Shown here: positions 37,643 to 48,350 of the stretch, piece by piece | Position numbering within the stretch: the stretch's first letter is position 1 | Layout of the letters: every line of letters begins with the position of its first letter | NCBI GenBank assembly: GCA_030549205.1 | Contig: JAUKTV010000005.1 | Coordinates: 682,001 to 746,000 of the forward strand | Reading direction: 5' to 3' | From: Apiosordaria backusii | Taxonomy: Eukaryota > Ascomycota > Sordariomycetes > Sordariales > Lasiosphaeriaceae | DNA: 64,000 nucleotides | Program-made: the position numbers and the translations under genes | The notes under the pieces: generated by a model | The model's input: the letters and a program-made list of their open reading frames with translations, nothing else | What the model was told of the DNA's origin: nothing | The model's database searches: none

Positions 37643-39517
37643 ATGTCACGGTCCTCAAGGCCTCAAAAGCGAAGGGGAACAGACCTCGATGTCGCAGGGG
37701 GGACCATACCTCCCCCTCCTTCTCGCCCTTCTTCGCAGTCACCAGCGACAGATACCACCACCTCTCCACACCGACAACACCTCACCCATCAAGATGCTCC
37801 CAGAACACAGCAGCTCCATAACGTCAGTGGAGCAACGGTAGCCGAGGGGAGCGAAAGAGGCTGGCAACCAGGAAACCGATCATCGGGCGTCCACAACATT
37901 CTTAATCCGACAGGCTCGCAACCAGCTCCCACTGAAGGCAGCCCCCAGCCGACGATGGGGTCAACTCCTCAGTATGGGACACAGGGCTCGCCCTCCCGTC
38001 CTTACCACGTCCCAACACAGGCTGGGGCTTCCACACCGAGGGCGACCAACACGCAGACACATCCGACAGCATCTCCCGCTGGCGCCCCTTCCTCGGCGGA
38101 AAGGGGCTCGCCGTCAACGGTCCATCCCTATCCTCTTTCTGCGAGACGGATACTAACTCCAAAGTCCCCAAGAGCTGTAAGCCTTAGCCGGGCTGCTCTG
38201 CGAACAGTGGAGCCGCAACTTGCGAACTTACCAGCACCGATTCCGAGGACTTCATCTCAGACAAACGATCTTTCCATGCTCGTCGGTCCTCCGTTGGGAG
38301 CTCCGTCACCCTATCCCGGTTCTCACGCCCCCACACGGCCAACATCTGGGCTTTCTCGATCACTCTCACAACCGAGTCTGAGCCACGGCCACCCATTAGC
38401 CCACCCTCGAGAACTAGCACACCCAGCTGCCCTCAAGCGTGAGCATAGTGGACAGCCAGTCTTTCCAGGCTCACCATATGGGACCTCGATCATGGCCGGT
38501 AGGGGATTGCCTCCATCTAGTGCTGGTGGGGATGGGCGATGGGGTCATGGAGCTTTGGGCACGCTTCCGCCTGGGGGTTCTTCAACCCGAAATATACAAA
38601 TCTCGGAAGGGCAAACGCTCCTAACAATCACGCCTAGGCATGGGGAGGAGATAGTAGTTCCAGTGGATGTTCACCAAGCGTCGAAACAGGCCGATGAGAA
38701 GAGGCAACGAAACGCGGGGGCTTCGGCGAGATTCCGGCAGCGGAAGAAGGAGAGGGAAAGGGAACAACAGCAAGGGCTGCAAAAGTTGGAGTCGAGAAAT
38801 CGGGAGCTGGAAAAAAAGGCAGACGAGCTGGAGAAGCGGTGCCAGGAGCTACAGATTGAGCGTGACCACTACAGAAATGACCGAAACCGCTTGCGAGATA
38901 TCGTGGCCCGAACCGCTGGTATCAGCGACTGGGCGGAAGGACCACCGAGTCCGTCTACTTCCAGAGTTCCGGCTCCTTATGCCACAGCGACAGATAGCAG
39001 AGCACACACGCCACACCAACCGCCTATGCCACTATCGCATGCGCATTCACAGTCGCACCCTCCTCCATATTCTCACTCTACTGTTCACCCCCACCCGCAT
39101 CCGCATCCGCATCCGCACCCGCACCCTCATGTGCGCCCGAGTGCCTACGGCGAACCGTCTATGCTGGAACCGCCTCTCAGACGGCGGAGGACAGACTCCG
39201 AACCTCAAATGCCTACAACATCCTTCGCCCTATCCACGCCGACGACATTGCCACCCATCGCCGGTGCTTCTGCGTTTGGAATTCCACCATCTCCGCATAT
39301 CACACCACCCCCGGGGCCCTCTAGATTACCACCCCTTCGATTCGAACCACAAGCGGGAGGAACCTCTTCAACAACACCATCACCTGCCCCCAGCGGGCCC
39401 CCGTCCCTACCACCCGCCCTTCCCCCATCCCTCCCCCCTCAACCGATTACACCATACCCACCACAATACCAACGAAAGAGCTCATACGAAACCGCCGGAT
39501 GGGCTACCGAGCCATGA
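37643..39517 (+). CDS. bZIP transcription factor with His-Pro repeat
   Basis: A single exon of about 624 aa. The start is the first in-frame ATG (37643); the open frame extends back to 37361 without an ATG. The N-terminal half is Ser/Pro/Thr-rich with a short SGVHNILNPTGSQP motif of a kind I associate with fungal regulators. The basic region is at about 350-370 (EKRQRNAGASARFRQRKK, with the N-x-x-A-S-x-R DNA-contact signature). A leucine zipper/coiled coil follows to about 412 (LQKLESRNRELEKKADELEK). Residues 482-496 form a His-Pro repeat and the C-terminus is very Pro-rich with an RRRRTDSE patch. The basic region resembles the Cys-3/MetR group of fungal bZIP factors, so sulfur or stress regulation is possible but unproven. 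It acts in the nucleus by inference. About 7.5 kb of gene-free DNA lies upstream. Confidence 0.85.
   Translation: MSRSSRPQKRRGTDLDVAGGTIPPPPSRPSSQSPATDTTTSPHRQHLTHQDAPRTQQLHNVSGATVAEGSERGWQPGNRSSGVHNILNPTGSQPAPTEGSPQPTMGSTPQYGTQGSPSRPYHVPTQAGASTPRATNTQTHPTASPAGAPSSAERGSPSTVHPYPLSARRILTPKSPRAVSLSRAALRTVEPQLANLPAPIPRTSSQTNDLSMLVGPPLGAPSPYPGSHAPTRPTSGLSRSLSQPSLSHGHPLAHPRELAHPAALKREHSGQPVFPGSPYGTSIMAGRGLPPSSAGGDGRWGHGALGTLPPGGSSTRNIQISEGQTLLTITPRHGEEIVVPVDVHQASKQADEKRQRNAGASARFRQRKKEREREQQQGLQKLESRNRELEKKADELEKRCQELQIERDHYRNDRNRLRDIVARTAGISDWAEGPPSPSTSRVPAPYATATDSRAHTPHQPPMPLSHAHSQSHPPPYSHSTVHPHPHPHPHPHPHPHVRPSAYGEPSMLEPPLRRRRTDSEPQMPTTSFALSTPTTLPPIAGASAFGIPPSPHITPPPGPSRLPPLRFEPQAGGTSSTTPSPAPSGPPSLPPALPPSLPPQPITPYPPQYQRKSSYETAGWATEP
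39086..39130 (+). repeat. In-frame His-Pro codon repeat
   Basis: Fifteen codons of alternating CAY and CCN inside the bZIP gene, made by a CATCCG/CACCCG hexanucleotide array. Likely length-variable by replication slippage in steps of two codons. Confidence 0.9.
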
Positions 39518-40217
39518 CCGTCTGAAGGAAACCCGAGGTGAACACATAACAATATACGACACACTACCTTATACATGACCGACCTACCTTGTCATCAACA
39601 CACTGAACCCTTTATACCGTAATACCCCCTCCCACTCCTTTCCTTTGTCACTGGGATCATTTTCATCTAGAGGATACCATCGCAGAATATTTGCACGGGC
39701 AACCGCCAGACACACACCAGTTTCTTGTTGGATTACTTGTTTGGGAGAGAGAGAGAGAGAAAATCAAAAGAATTTGGCTTTATGTTTTTCTTACAATCGT
39801 TTTGCTTTTTTCCTTGATAGCATTTGGAAGCGGGTTGGGTACTTGGGTTCTTGGGGGTTTCTGTATATCAAACTGTTGTAATACCCACAGCATATAGCAT
39901 TCCTTTTTTTCTATTGTTTTCCATATATCACATTGTAATCACTACAATCTGCACATATTCCTATCATGTTTATTTTGTACATCTACACATTTCTTCTTAC
40001 CCATCTGGTTTGAAAATGGATGTGGCGAGGAAAACTTGGGAGGACAAATTGGCTGTGGTGGCTCCTCGGCCTTCGCAGTGCGTGCTCGGTCAAATTCTCA
40101 TTTTGACAGGGTTAGCTTTTTTTGGTTGTGGGCGGTGTGTTTGATTCACAGGCGTCTGGTCTTGAAAATGGGAGCAGCGGTGTGGTGTGTATGGAAATAG
40201 TTTCACCGATTGGACAG

Positions 40218-40245
40218 TTTTTTTTTTTTTTTTTTTTTTTTTTTT
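40218..40245 (+). repeat. T28 homopolymer
   Basis: Twenty-eight consecutive T in a gene-free region. It could be a slippage-prone mononucleotide repeat, or on the minus strand the poly(A) tail of an old retroposed sequence; nothing next to it supports the latter. Confidence 0.9.
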
Positions 40246-41057
40246 GTTTATTTCCTCGACTCTCATTTGTCTATTTTGTTCTTTGTAGGTCTCAGGAGGG
40301 GCTGGGGAAACAGGGTTCAAAGGGAAGGGAAGTATATTCGATACCAAAGATTGTTCCTTGTTTTTGTTGACAACATTTCCCAATTCTATTCAGCCATTGG
40401 ATGGATACCCGACAGGATACAAAGTCAAAAAGAGACCCGACGACGACGAAAAAGGCGGAGGATACTGAAGAATGAAGAGGCTGGGGCGCCAGTAGGAAAA
40501 GAAGGCTGGACGTCAAGGCAGCAGCGGCAGAATGCAAACTGCAATGTTTGTTTACTTGCTGCATGCTGTGAGAGGGGAGGTTGGGGCGGGGATGGTCATC
40601 CAATGGGGGGGATATAATAGCGTAGCAACCTGTGGCTGGCAGGCTGTTGCTGTGGTTTGCTGGTGGTGGTGATGATGGTGATCATTTTGTGTACCGAAGA
40701 AGCAGCAACTTACAGAATAAACCGAGGCCGGCAAGCTACTGTTACAGTACATGTACATATATTGACAGGTACATTGCATCATGCTGGTATAGCAGCAAGC
40801 AGCAGCAAAATAATAAAGTAAATAAAAAAAGGATCAGAATGTTACATACTTACCTGCTCAATTTGAATCAAAGTGCAGAAAAGAAAAAAGATTACCTCAC
40901 TGATCGGTCCAGACGTCGAGACAGGTTGTCCTATCAGATGCGGTTGGTGCAAGACGCCAGATGAGAAAACCCCCGATTACCGCGCTTAATTGATTCGACC
41001 TAGGCGCCGTTATACCCCCCCTCCAACTGCAGCCGTGCTGCATGTTGGGCGAGCGGG

Positions 41058-41101
41058 CGGTGGTGGTGGTGGTGTGGGTGTTGGTGTGGGTGTGGGTGTG
41101 T
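41058..41101 (+). repeat. GGT/GTGTGG microsatellite
   Basis: About five GGT units grade into GTGTGG/GGTGTT units. No coding role is apparent. Confidence 0.8.
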
Positions 41102-43825
41102 CGCGTTTGTCAGGCTGCAGAAAGTGCAAGAATGTACTTACTGCGTATAAATGTGCAGGACCAGAGTTACGTTGCTTCACATTGCTGAGCCGCAGCCTCG
41201 TTCTGCACCACACATGCAGAAAAGGCTTTCTGGCTTGCCTTGCTAAATCGTTTCCCCTCATCATCACACAAGCCCGATTTACCCTTTTGAGATGATGGTG
41301 TGTTACAGCACACGTCTTTTTTAATCTGGCTTGTGCGTGCCCACACCGTGGTCTTCCCCGTAACAGCTCCTCAAGATGGTGTGTAAGAAGCCACCTGGTC
41401 GGGTGGGAAGGCCGGGCAAGGTTGGGTGTGATCCTGGGGTCCATAGCTACCGGTCTACCACCATCACGGCCACCTTCTTTCCTCGCACGTCGCCGCCTCG
41501 CAGAAGCTAGGTCTTGGATAAGACGACCTTGTGGCACATGTGCTGTTGTGGGGTCTTGGCTGTCTTGTTCACAATCTTATCATTTTCCCGTTCGCCGCGT
41601 CTGCCTCTGGTTTTTTTTGCGATTGGCCGTGTATAAGCGACCGCAGCAAATAAACCACCCGCATGCAATGAAGGGGTTCCATTCGTCATGTCTGTTGTCA
41701 CGCCATCGTTGATACGAACCGCTTGTCTTTGGCTGCTACCGGGCTCAGTAAGGACGCCCATGGTTTCTGGAGCGATGTCCCTTCGCCATTGAATGCCCTC
41801 ACCCTACCGCATCTCATCGAGTAGTTGCATGGCATAACGACACATGGCGAGTTAGATGGTCAACAGGCCGAGCTAATCAAGACAAGAGAAACGATTCGCC
41901 TTCTCTTCGTGTTTGTCGAATCAGAGAACGAGGGCTGCAATATCCTTTTTGGGCCAGTAAAAACTCCCTCTCGACAAATCGGCCGTGGCGGGTCGACTCA
42001 TAGTGTCGATCCAACGTCCGCAGGTGGAAGCGCTATTGGATTGTGGATACGACAGTGATAGGAAGAGGCAAGAAGTTCAGCCAGTTATCCGAAAGAAGAC
42101 ATCGTGATGCATCTTGGCTGGTCCATAGCTTGCGTACACTTCCTTCTCCAGCCGCGGAACGTAATGTCGTATTCCATTTCCGTCTCTGCAGGATCTCCAT
42201 CTCACATCCATGTCTCATCTCGGTCTCCTCATCGTGGGGTCCTTCCTTGTCCAAGAGTCATCAAGGTTCATAGGGTGTGGATCCTTCCGTCCGTTTTGAG
42301 GTGCCATGACTCTGGAGGTGTCATCGAGATCGTACGATCCTGGAAAGCTGGACGTCAGCCAGCAGACCCAAATCTTAGCGGCTGCCAATCACGGGAGGTC
42401 AAGAGGGCGTTGGCTTAAATGTCCGAAACAGGCGTAGAAGTACGAGAAGAGTTGGAGAAGAGCACTTAGTCACTTCGGAGCTCATCATATCGGTGTAGTG
42501 TAACACTCTCGAATTTGAGGTGGATGGCGGCGGTGACCACTACCCAATTTGGCGATCTTGTTTTTATTTTCGAACCACAGGGTGTTATTCATGAAGTGAT
42601 AGGGAAATGAAGGCGTATCTGTCAGGCAGGTGAAGAGTAGGCGAGAATTCCTGGGCGTTTCTCTTTCGAATGAGAACCAAATACTCTCGCACTGGCAAGT
42701 TCGATCTCGGTACAATCTCATGCGAGGTTGCAGTGAAAACGGCAGTGTATCCAAATCTAGGCGACATCGCGAGATAAACAGCGCGGTTCGAGATTGCTGG
42801 TTGACACCATCGCTTACCGACCGTTGCTATTCTCGCTGGAGAAACGGAGCGGGTTGATTCCGCGGGTCCTCATCTGTGGAATTAGGCATTGCCATGGGGT
42901 ATTCATCACATGACGGATTGAGCCAAGGAAGCCAAAGAAAAGCATCGAAAAAGAAAGAAAAGCTCATGAACGAGTCTTTGGTTCTGATCTGGGGAGCGAG
43001 TCAGCGATGTAACATTACCATAGGATTACCGAGGTGTCCACCGCCAGATGATAGACGGTGAGAAGACTTACTCGGCGGGGCAGTATAGCGGTGTGTACTG
43101 AAATGTACTGAACTGAACTGATATTGAGGCCCAATACAGTGGTCAGCATAGTGTACAGTAGATATCTGTATCCAATGGTGTGGTTCAGGGAGGCACAGCC
43201 GTTGCTCCCGCACCCATGTCGAGGTTACATCATCCAACGCGTCGGGTTGGGCTTGTGCATGGGTCAGTCATGGCCTTGGGGCGTTGATCCGGATCGGTGG
43301 GACGTTTATATGACCGAAAGGGGAATTGGAATTTAATGCAATAGTTGTTCCAAGCGGTGGAAGTGGGAGCTGAGAAACGGTGATAAGATATCCTTGGCGA
43401 TAGCAATGCAATGCAACAGCAACTGCCGAGCCCAAGTGGGTTCGATCTGGCCTTGAAAGGCTGATGGGCAGGTAGAGAGGAAGAGAAGTTGAAAATCAGG
43501 GATCAAAAATGAGAATGGGTTAGCACGGGGAGAGACCATATGATCAAGTTTAGTTGATCATTCATCCGATATCGTGCCGTTGAGGTTGACGGGATGAAGT
43601 TGAGATGAGGGGTCAAAAGTTCAGTTGACAGTTGCAAGAGCGATGACGCTAATCGAGTGTGGGGTTAGCCCTGTGCCACATGCAGGAGCAGGGGTCAGCC
43701 ACAGTTGAGCCGCCCCACTCTCTGACCTCACTTGAACCCGCCCAAGTTTATCGCTGTTATCGGTCCCAGGTGTCACCAAGTCCTCAATCATCTGCCGTTG
43801 TTGCGCGGCCAAACGAGCAGCAATA

Positions 43826-45106
43826 ATGGCAGACTCACCGCGGTCGCCCAAGAGGCGGCGTATTCTTGCTTCAATCAACCACCCAGACCACGATGCTAGC
43901 AGCGATAGCGATGACTACGGACCGAGGCCAGCAGGCCAACCAACCAAGAAGCATCGCGAAGTGCCCCGCCATAAATCAACCCCTCCACGAGAGGAAGAAC
44001 CGCGCGAAGAGAAGCCCAGTCGGTCAGAGATACATGATGATTCCGTACCCCAAGAATATCAAGATCAGCCTCCCGACGAGGAGGAACGTTCTTCAAAGCC
44101 GAAACCAACCAAATTCCGCTTCAAATCCAAATCCTCCCGCTCTCGCCGAGATCGAGACAAGGACAAGGACCGAGACAGAGATAGAGACCGAGATAGAGAT
44201 AGAGATAGCTACAGAGATGGAGAACAAGACAAAGGCAGGGAAAGGGGCAGCAAGGACAAACCCAAAGACCACTCCTCCTCCTCCCGCCCCCACCGCCGCC
44301 GTCACAGATCCCGCTCCCGCTCCCCCTCCCACAAACACCGCCCCTCCCGCCATCACCGCCCCAAATCCCCGCCCTCTCCCCAACCACCTGACCCCTTCGC
44401 CCCAGACCCCCTCGACCCGGAAACCGCCTTCCGCGAGTCCCTCTTCGACGCCATGGCCGACGACGAAGGCGCCGCCTACTGGGAAGCCATCTACGGCCAG
44501 CCCATCCACATCTACTCCAACCCGGAGCACGTCAACCCCCAGACCGGCCACCTGGAAAAAATGACAGACGAGGAATACGCCGAGTACGTCCGGCAGAAGA
44601 TGTGGGAGAAGACGCATGCGGGTTTGCTGGAAGCGCAGGCCAAGCGGAAAAGGCAGAGGGAGGAAGAGGCGAAGAAGGAGGAGGAGAGGAGGAGGATAGA
44701 GAAGGAGATGGAGAGGAGTTTTTTGAGGGGGGAGGAGAGGAGGCTCAAGAGGGGGTGGAAGATGAAATGGGGGGGGTATGTGAAGAAGTGGGAGGAGTGG
44801 GTGAAGGATGCGGCGCCTGATGCTGAGAGGGTGCCTTGGCCTTCGGTGGAGAGGGACGATGAGGGGAGTATTAAACCGCAAGAAATGCGGGCGTTTTTTG
44901 TTAATGGGCTGGGATTGGAAGAGATTGGAGAGAAAGAGTTTGTAGCGAGGCTGAAGGAGGAGAGGGTGAGGTGGCATCCGGATAAGATACAGCAGAAGCT
45001 TGGAGGGTCGGATACGGTTGATCCAAAGGTTATGAAGGATGTGACGGCTGTTTTTCAGGTTGTGGATGGGTTGTGGGGGGAGATGAGGAAGAATATGGGG
45101 AAATAG
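43826..45106 (+). CDS. NF-kappa-B-inhibitor-like protein 1 (NFKBIL1) family, RD-repeat protein
   Basis: A single exon of 426 aa, starting at ATG 43826 (MADSPRSPKRRRILAS). The N-terminal half has a basic nuclear-localisation-like start, acidic stretches, then about ten Arg-Asp dipeptides (residues about 108-128) and an RS/HR-rich segment (PHRRRHRSRSRSPSHKHR). A long charged helix with EEAKKEEERRRIEKEMERS follows. The C-terminal domain ends with EFVARLKEERVRWHPDKIQQK, whose WHPDK element is the J-domain-like signature shared with NFKBIL1 proteins. RD/RS repeats and this C-terminus suggest a nuclear role linked to pre-mRNA processing, by analogy with animal NFKBIL1; that is inference. No ankyrin repeats are present. 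Codons are C-ending up to about 44560 and strongly G-ending after about 44600. Confidence 0.78.
   Translation: MADSPRSPKRRRILASINHPDHDASSDSDDYGPRPAGQPTKKHREVPRHKSTPPREEEPREEKPSRSEIHDDSVPQEYQDQPPDEEERSSKPKPTKFRFKSKSSRSRRDRDKDKDRDRDRDRDRDRDSYRDGEQDKGRERGSKDKPKDHSSSSRPHRRRHRSRSRSPSHKHRPSRHHRPKSPPSPQPPDPFAPDPLDPETAFRESLFDAMADDEGAAYWEAIYGQPIHIYSNPEHVNPQTGHLEKMTDEEYAEYVRQKMWEKTHAGLLEAQAKRKRQREEEAKKEEERRRIEKEMERSFLRGEERRLKRGWKMKWGGYVKKWEEWVKDAAPDAERVPWPSVERDDEGSIKPQEMRAFFVNGLGLEEIGEKEFVARLKEERVRWHPDKIQQKLGGSDTVDPKVMKDVTAVFQVVDGLWGEMRKNMGK
44148..44208 (+). repeat. Coding hexanucleotide array (Arg-Asp repeat)
   Basis: GAGATA/GAGACC/AAGGAC-type six-base units inside the NFKBIL1-like gene encode alternating Arg/Lys and Asp. 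Probably variable in copy number between strains. Confidence 0.85.
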
Positions 45107-46573
45107 GGAGTAGGGATTGGGCATTTTTAGAGATGATTATAGCGCATGGCGTTTTTGGAGTAACGCATTAGATATCAAATGGTGGGTGATGATTACAGTC
45201 ACCGATATATTTAGAACATGATACACTAGAGGCTCGTTATTCTTTGGCAAAACTGGACAGTTGTTTGTTGTGAGAGGATTTGCTGTAGAAAGTCAGCTAG
45301 TACGCTTGGCTGATAACGAAACGCTTCGATATGGCAGGGAAGTATGAGGCCTGTCATATTCGATCAGATACTACAAGCTTCGATATCCTCGAGTTCGTTT
45401 TTAAGATCTTTCTCTCTCACAAATTTGTGTGTACCATGTGTGACAATACTTTACCCAGTGCACCTCAGGGGGCTGAGCAATGCAGTGTAAACAAACAAAC
45501 ACCTTTAGTAACACATAATACTCGTTAACCCTCACTTTACAGCTTTCGGACAAATTTGCCTAGATCGAAACTTTTTCTTTGTTTACTTATTTTTTTTCTT
45601 TTGCTTGCGTGAAATCAGGGTCGCCAAATTTCCGGGAAATGTTTCCATATCTTTCCAAATGTTTCTCATGTGTCAAATGTCTCGGATTTTTCTCACACCT
45701 ACTCTCCGGTCTCCGTGTCCGTGTGTTGTGTGTGTGTCCGGGGTCCGAGACCTACCTTAAATGCATCATTCCAAATTCCACAGGGACACAACATATCACC
45801 TCACGCCTGCACCGTGCAATGATCTACGAGAGAAAGTGTTTGTTTGCCATGTTGTAGCATATGAATGGTAATGTAGATCCGTTTGTAAACTCTGTTGTGC
45901 CCCCTTTTGAGCAAATTCGTATAGCAGCAACCCAGTGTTTTTTCAGAGGTGGTGTCTGGTTGTTGTCGCAATGAGAAAAGAAGGTGGTAAATGTTTGTTT
46001 GGTTTAATAACCGAGAGTCAATGACGTACATCAGTTAAGCCCTGCGTTTTCTGCAATCTGTGAGAAGGGTCTGACTTTGTTTACCAAAAGCCCTGCATGC
46101 TGTTATTTGATACGTTGGGATGATACATTTCTTATGTGTGATGATGATGGTTGATTCGAGTGAAATCGGTATTGGTATAAGAACTAATCATGGTACAGTT
46201 TCGAAGAAATACAGCCACTCGGAGCAAAAAATAATAGCTCCTTTGCAGCCCCAGTACCAAGATCAGATTCATCTCTTTCACAAGATAATCATCCGTACCA
46301 GCCACCAGAAATCACAGACAAGAAGATAATTAAAAACACCCAAAATTAATGCTCATGCTAGCAAATCCCATCCCAGATCACCGCCATTCCAAAGCGACGT
46401 TGCTGTGTTCTGTCCAGACCTGTCCATTAAAAATCTGCCAGCAGCATCCCCCAAACCCCCTAATCCCAAAAAGACCTTGTATCGCCCCAACAGGAGAGAA
46501 GAAAAGTGGATAATGTTGTTACAGAAGGCTCCATGTACACCGTTCCGCCAAAAGTTGGATCGATTTAACAAAT
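45107..46573. other. Convergent intergenic region, 1.5 kb
   Basis: Lies between the 3' ends of the NFKBIL1-like gene and the GPI-protein gene. It is AT-richer than the coding flanks. No gene, RNA or repeat is seen. Confidence 0.6.
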
Positions 46574-47089
46574 TTAAAGGTTGGCCAAGATGGCGGCACC
46601 ACCGAAGAGGGCGCCGATGGCAACGGCGGCAGTCTGTTGAGGCCCGGCGTTGGTGGCAGAGCTGGAAGCAGACCCGGCAGCCTCGGTGGCGGAGCTGACA
46701 CGAGAGGCGACGTTAGAGGTGTAGCTGGCCAGCTCGGAGGTGAGAGAGTCTCTGGCAGAGCCAGTGGCAGTGGCGATGGCAGAGCTGAAGCTCGACAGGA
46801 CGGAGTCGGCGCTGGTGCTGATGGAGTTGAGCTCTGACTCGGCCGAGGTGCTCACTGAAGAGAGGGCGGAGCTGATGATGGAAGAGACAGAGGCCGCGCT
46901 GGAGGCGATGGAGGAGAGAGCGGAGGTGTCTGTGGGGTTAACACCAGTGGTGGTAGTTACAACGGTGGTGGTATCTTGGGCCTGGTGTCAAATGTGTTAG
47001 CAGTGCTTGCATGCATAGGAGTGAAGCTTGGGGCAGCGACATACAGCAGCAAGGGCAGCGAAGCCGGCGAGGATAGGAGCGTAACGCAT
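46574..47089 (-). CDS. Small GPI-anchored, Ser/Ala-rich cell-surface protein
   Basis: Two exons, 47089-47045 (15 codons) and 46981-46574, give 150 aa. The 63-nt intron has a GTATGT donor and an ACCAG acceptor. The N-terminus MRYAPILAGFAALAA is a signal peptide with cleavage expected around AA/AQD. The mature part is almost entirely Ser, Ala and Thr with short hydrophobic repeats (STSAESELNSISTSADS), so heavily O-mannosylated by inference. The C-terminus SATNAGPQQTAAVAIGALFGGAAILANL-like pattern (small omega-site residues, spacer, hydrophobic tail) is a GPI-attachment signal; I place omega near the Asn/Gly about 24 residues from the end. It is probably a plasma-membrane or cell-wall mannoprotein. 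A TATA box lies about 175 bp upstream of the ATG, which suits an abundantly transcribed gene. Confidence 0.82.
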
Positions 47090-48350
47090 GTTGACGGTTG
47101 TGAAGGGTTGGTGGTTTAGATTATTAGTTGTGTGAGCTTTAGAGAGGTAAAGCGACAGAAGACAGCAACTCGACAGAACAAGGGATGGCAGAGTGAAGCA
47201 GTTGGGTGAATTGTGGATGTGAGATGAAGAGTCCTAGTGAGGTCAGATGCTCAGAGGACCTACTTATATGTGTCTCCTGCATGACCCGAAGGCGTAACGC
47301 CGCGTACCGTACATGCATCTCGATCGGCCGCCAGCCAGCTGCAGGTCCGTTTGGTCATAGAATTTGGGTTTGACCGAGCCTCTACCGATCGACCTTGGGA
47401 TGGAATGCATGTGGGCTCGGTAACCTAGCAACCCGCGCTAGGGTCCGTGGTGCGGCACTCTAGACCAGACACTGTCTTGCCCATTGGCACATGCAGGGCA
47501 CATCACAGTGCGTAATGGGACCCTAGGGACCCGCAAGCCATGGCCGGACGAGGACCGATGTGATCCGTCCCGAATAGCCCGTTGTGCCGGTTATCCATCA
47601 TTGCCCTGCCGCGCGACCAAGTCGATGAGCCAGGATAGATTGGGCTGTTCTCTTGAGTAATGGCATCATTGCGGGGAGCTCTTCGTTACACGGTCCGTCA
47701 TTGCCCGTCTTTCCTTGTCCTGCCGTGGCTAGTGTGTGCGTCTCCCTTCCGGAGCCTCCACCTCCTTTGTGTGGTGTGGGTGGCTGGCATCATGGCGCTG
47801 TAATTCCACCTTGGCAGTGCGGGTGGATGCGTGTATTTTTAAGACATGTTGCGATGGAATATTCTCAACCTTGGCATACTTGGTTCGGTAGTGCAGAGGT
47901 ACGAATGAATGCTTCCTTGGTTTGTTCTTCGCCTCCATCGTCAGCTCCACGAATGCGTATCATAGCTCCACATCACCACCAGCTCAACAGTCCCAAACAG
48001 GAACAGCCCTGCACCAGCCGCAGCCGCGCCGCTCGGCAGTCAGGGGTCGCAACTCTATTTTGACCCCTCATATGCCGTCAGTTCCGCTCATTCATTCTCC
48101 ATGATGTCATCACGATGGTATCAACCTGGGGAATTATTCGGTCATCATCTTCTCTTCGTTCGTTCTGCCATAACTGGTCTTTGCTCCCAACTCGGGTATG
48201 GCAATGCTTCACAACGTTGGACGCATGCGTGAGGAGGTTATTACACAGTCCATTTTGGGCCAATCAACGGAAAATATCGGCTAGTCACAGGTTGTGTATT
48301 GTAGCATAGGCGCATGGCAGTGCCGTTTGTGTGTCTTGTGGTGCTCAAGT
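47090..48350. other. Intergenic region upstream of the GPI-protein gene
   Basis: About 1.26 kb between the 5' end of the GPI-protein gene and the 3' end of SIN1, both minus strand. Apart from the TATA box at 47263-47268 I see no supported feature. Confidence 0.55.
47263..47268 (-). promoter_or_regulatory. Putative TATA box of the GPI-protein gene
   Basis: The minus strand reads CATATAAGTAG here, 174 bp upstream of the start codon at 47089. The position suits a TATA element with a leader of about 130 nt. Seen by eye only. Confidence 0.45.

Larger units (their letters stand above)
39518..43825. other. Gene-free tract, 4.3 kb
   Basis: Lies between two plus-strand genes. It contains a (GA)n run near 39747-39760, a T28 homopolymer at 40218-40245 and a GGT/GTGTGG microsatellite at about 41058-41101. 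I see no convincing coding frame, tRNA or transposon remnant. The last part is presumably the promoter of the NFKBIL1-like gene. Confidence 0.55.

Noticed and set aside
40218..40245. T28 as the poly(A) end of a retroposed element
   Set aside because: No target-site duplication or element sequence next to it could be seen.
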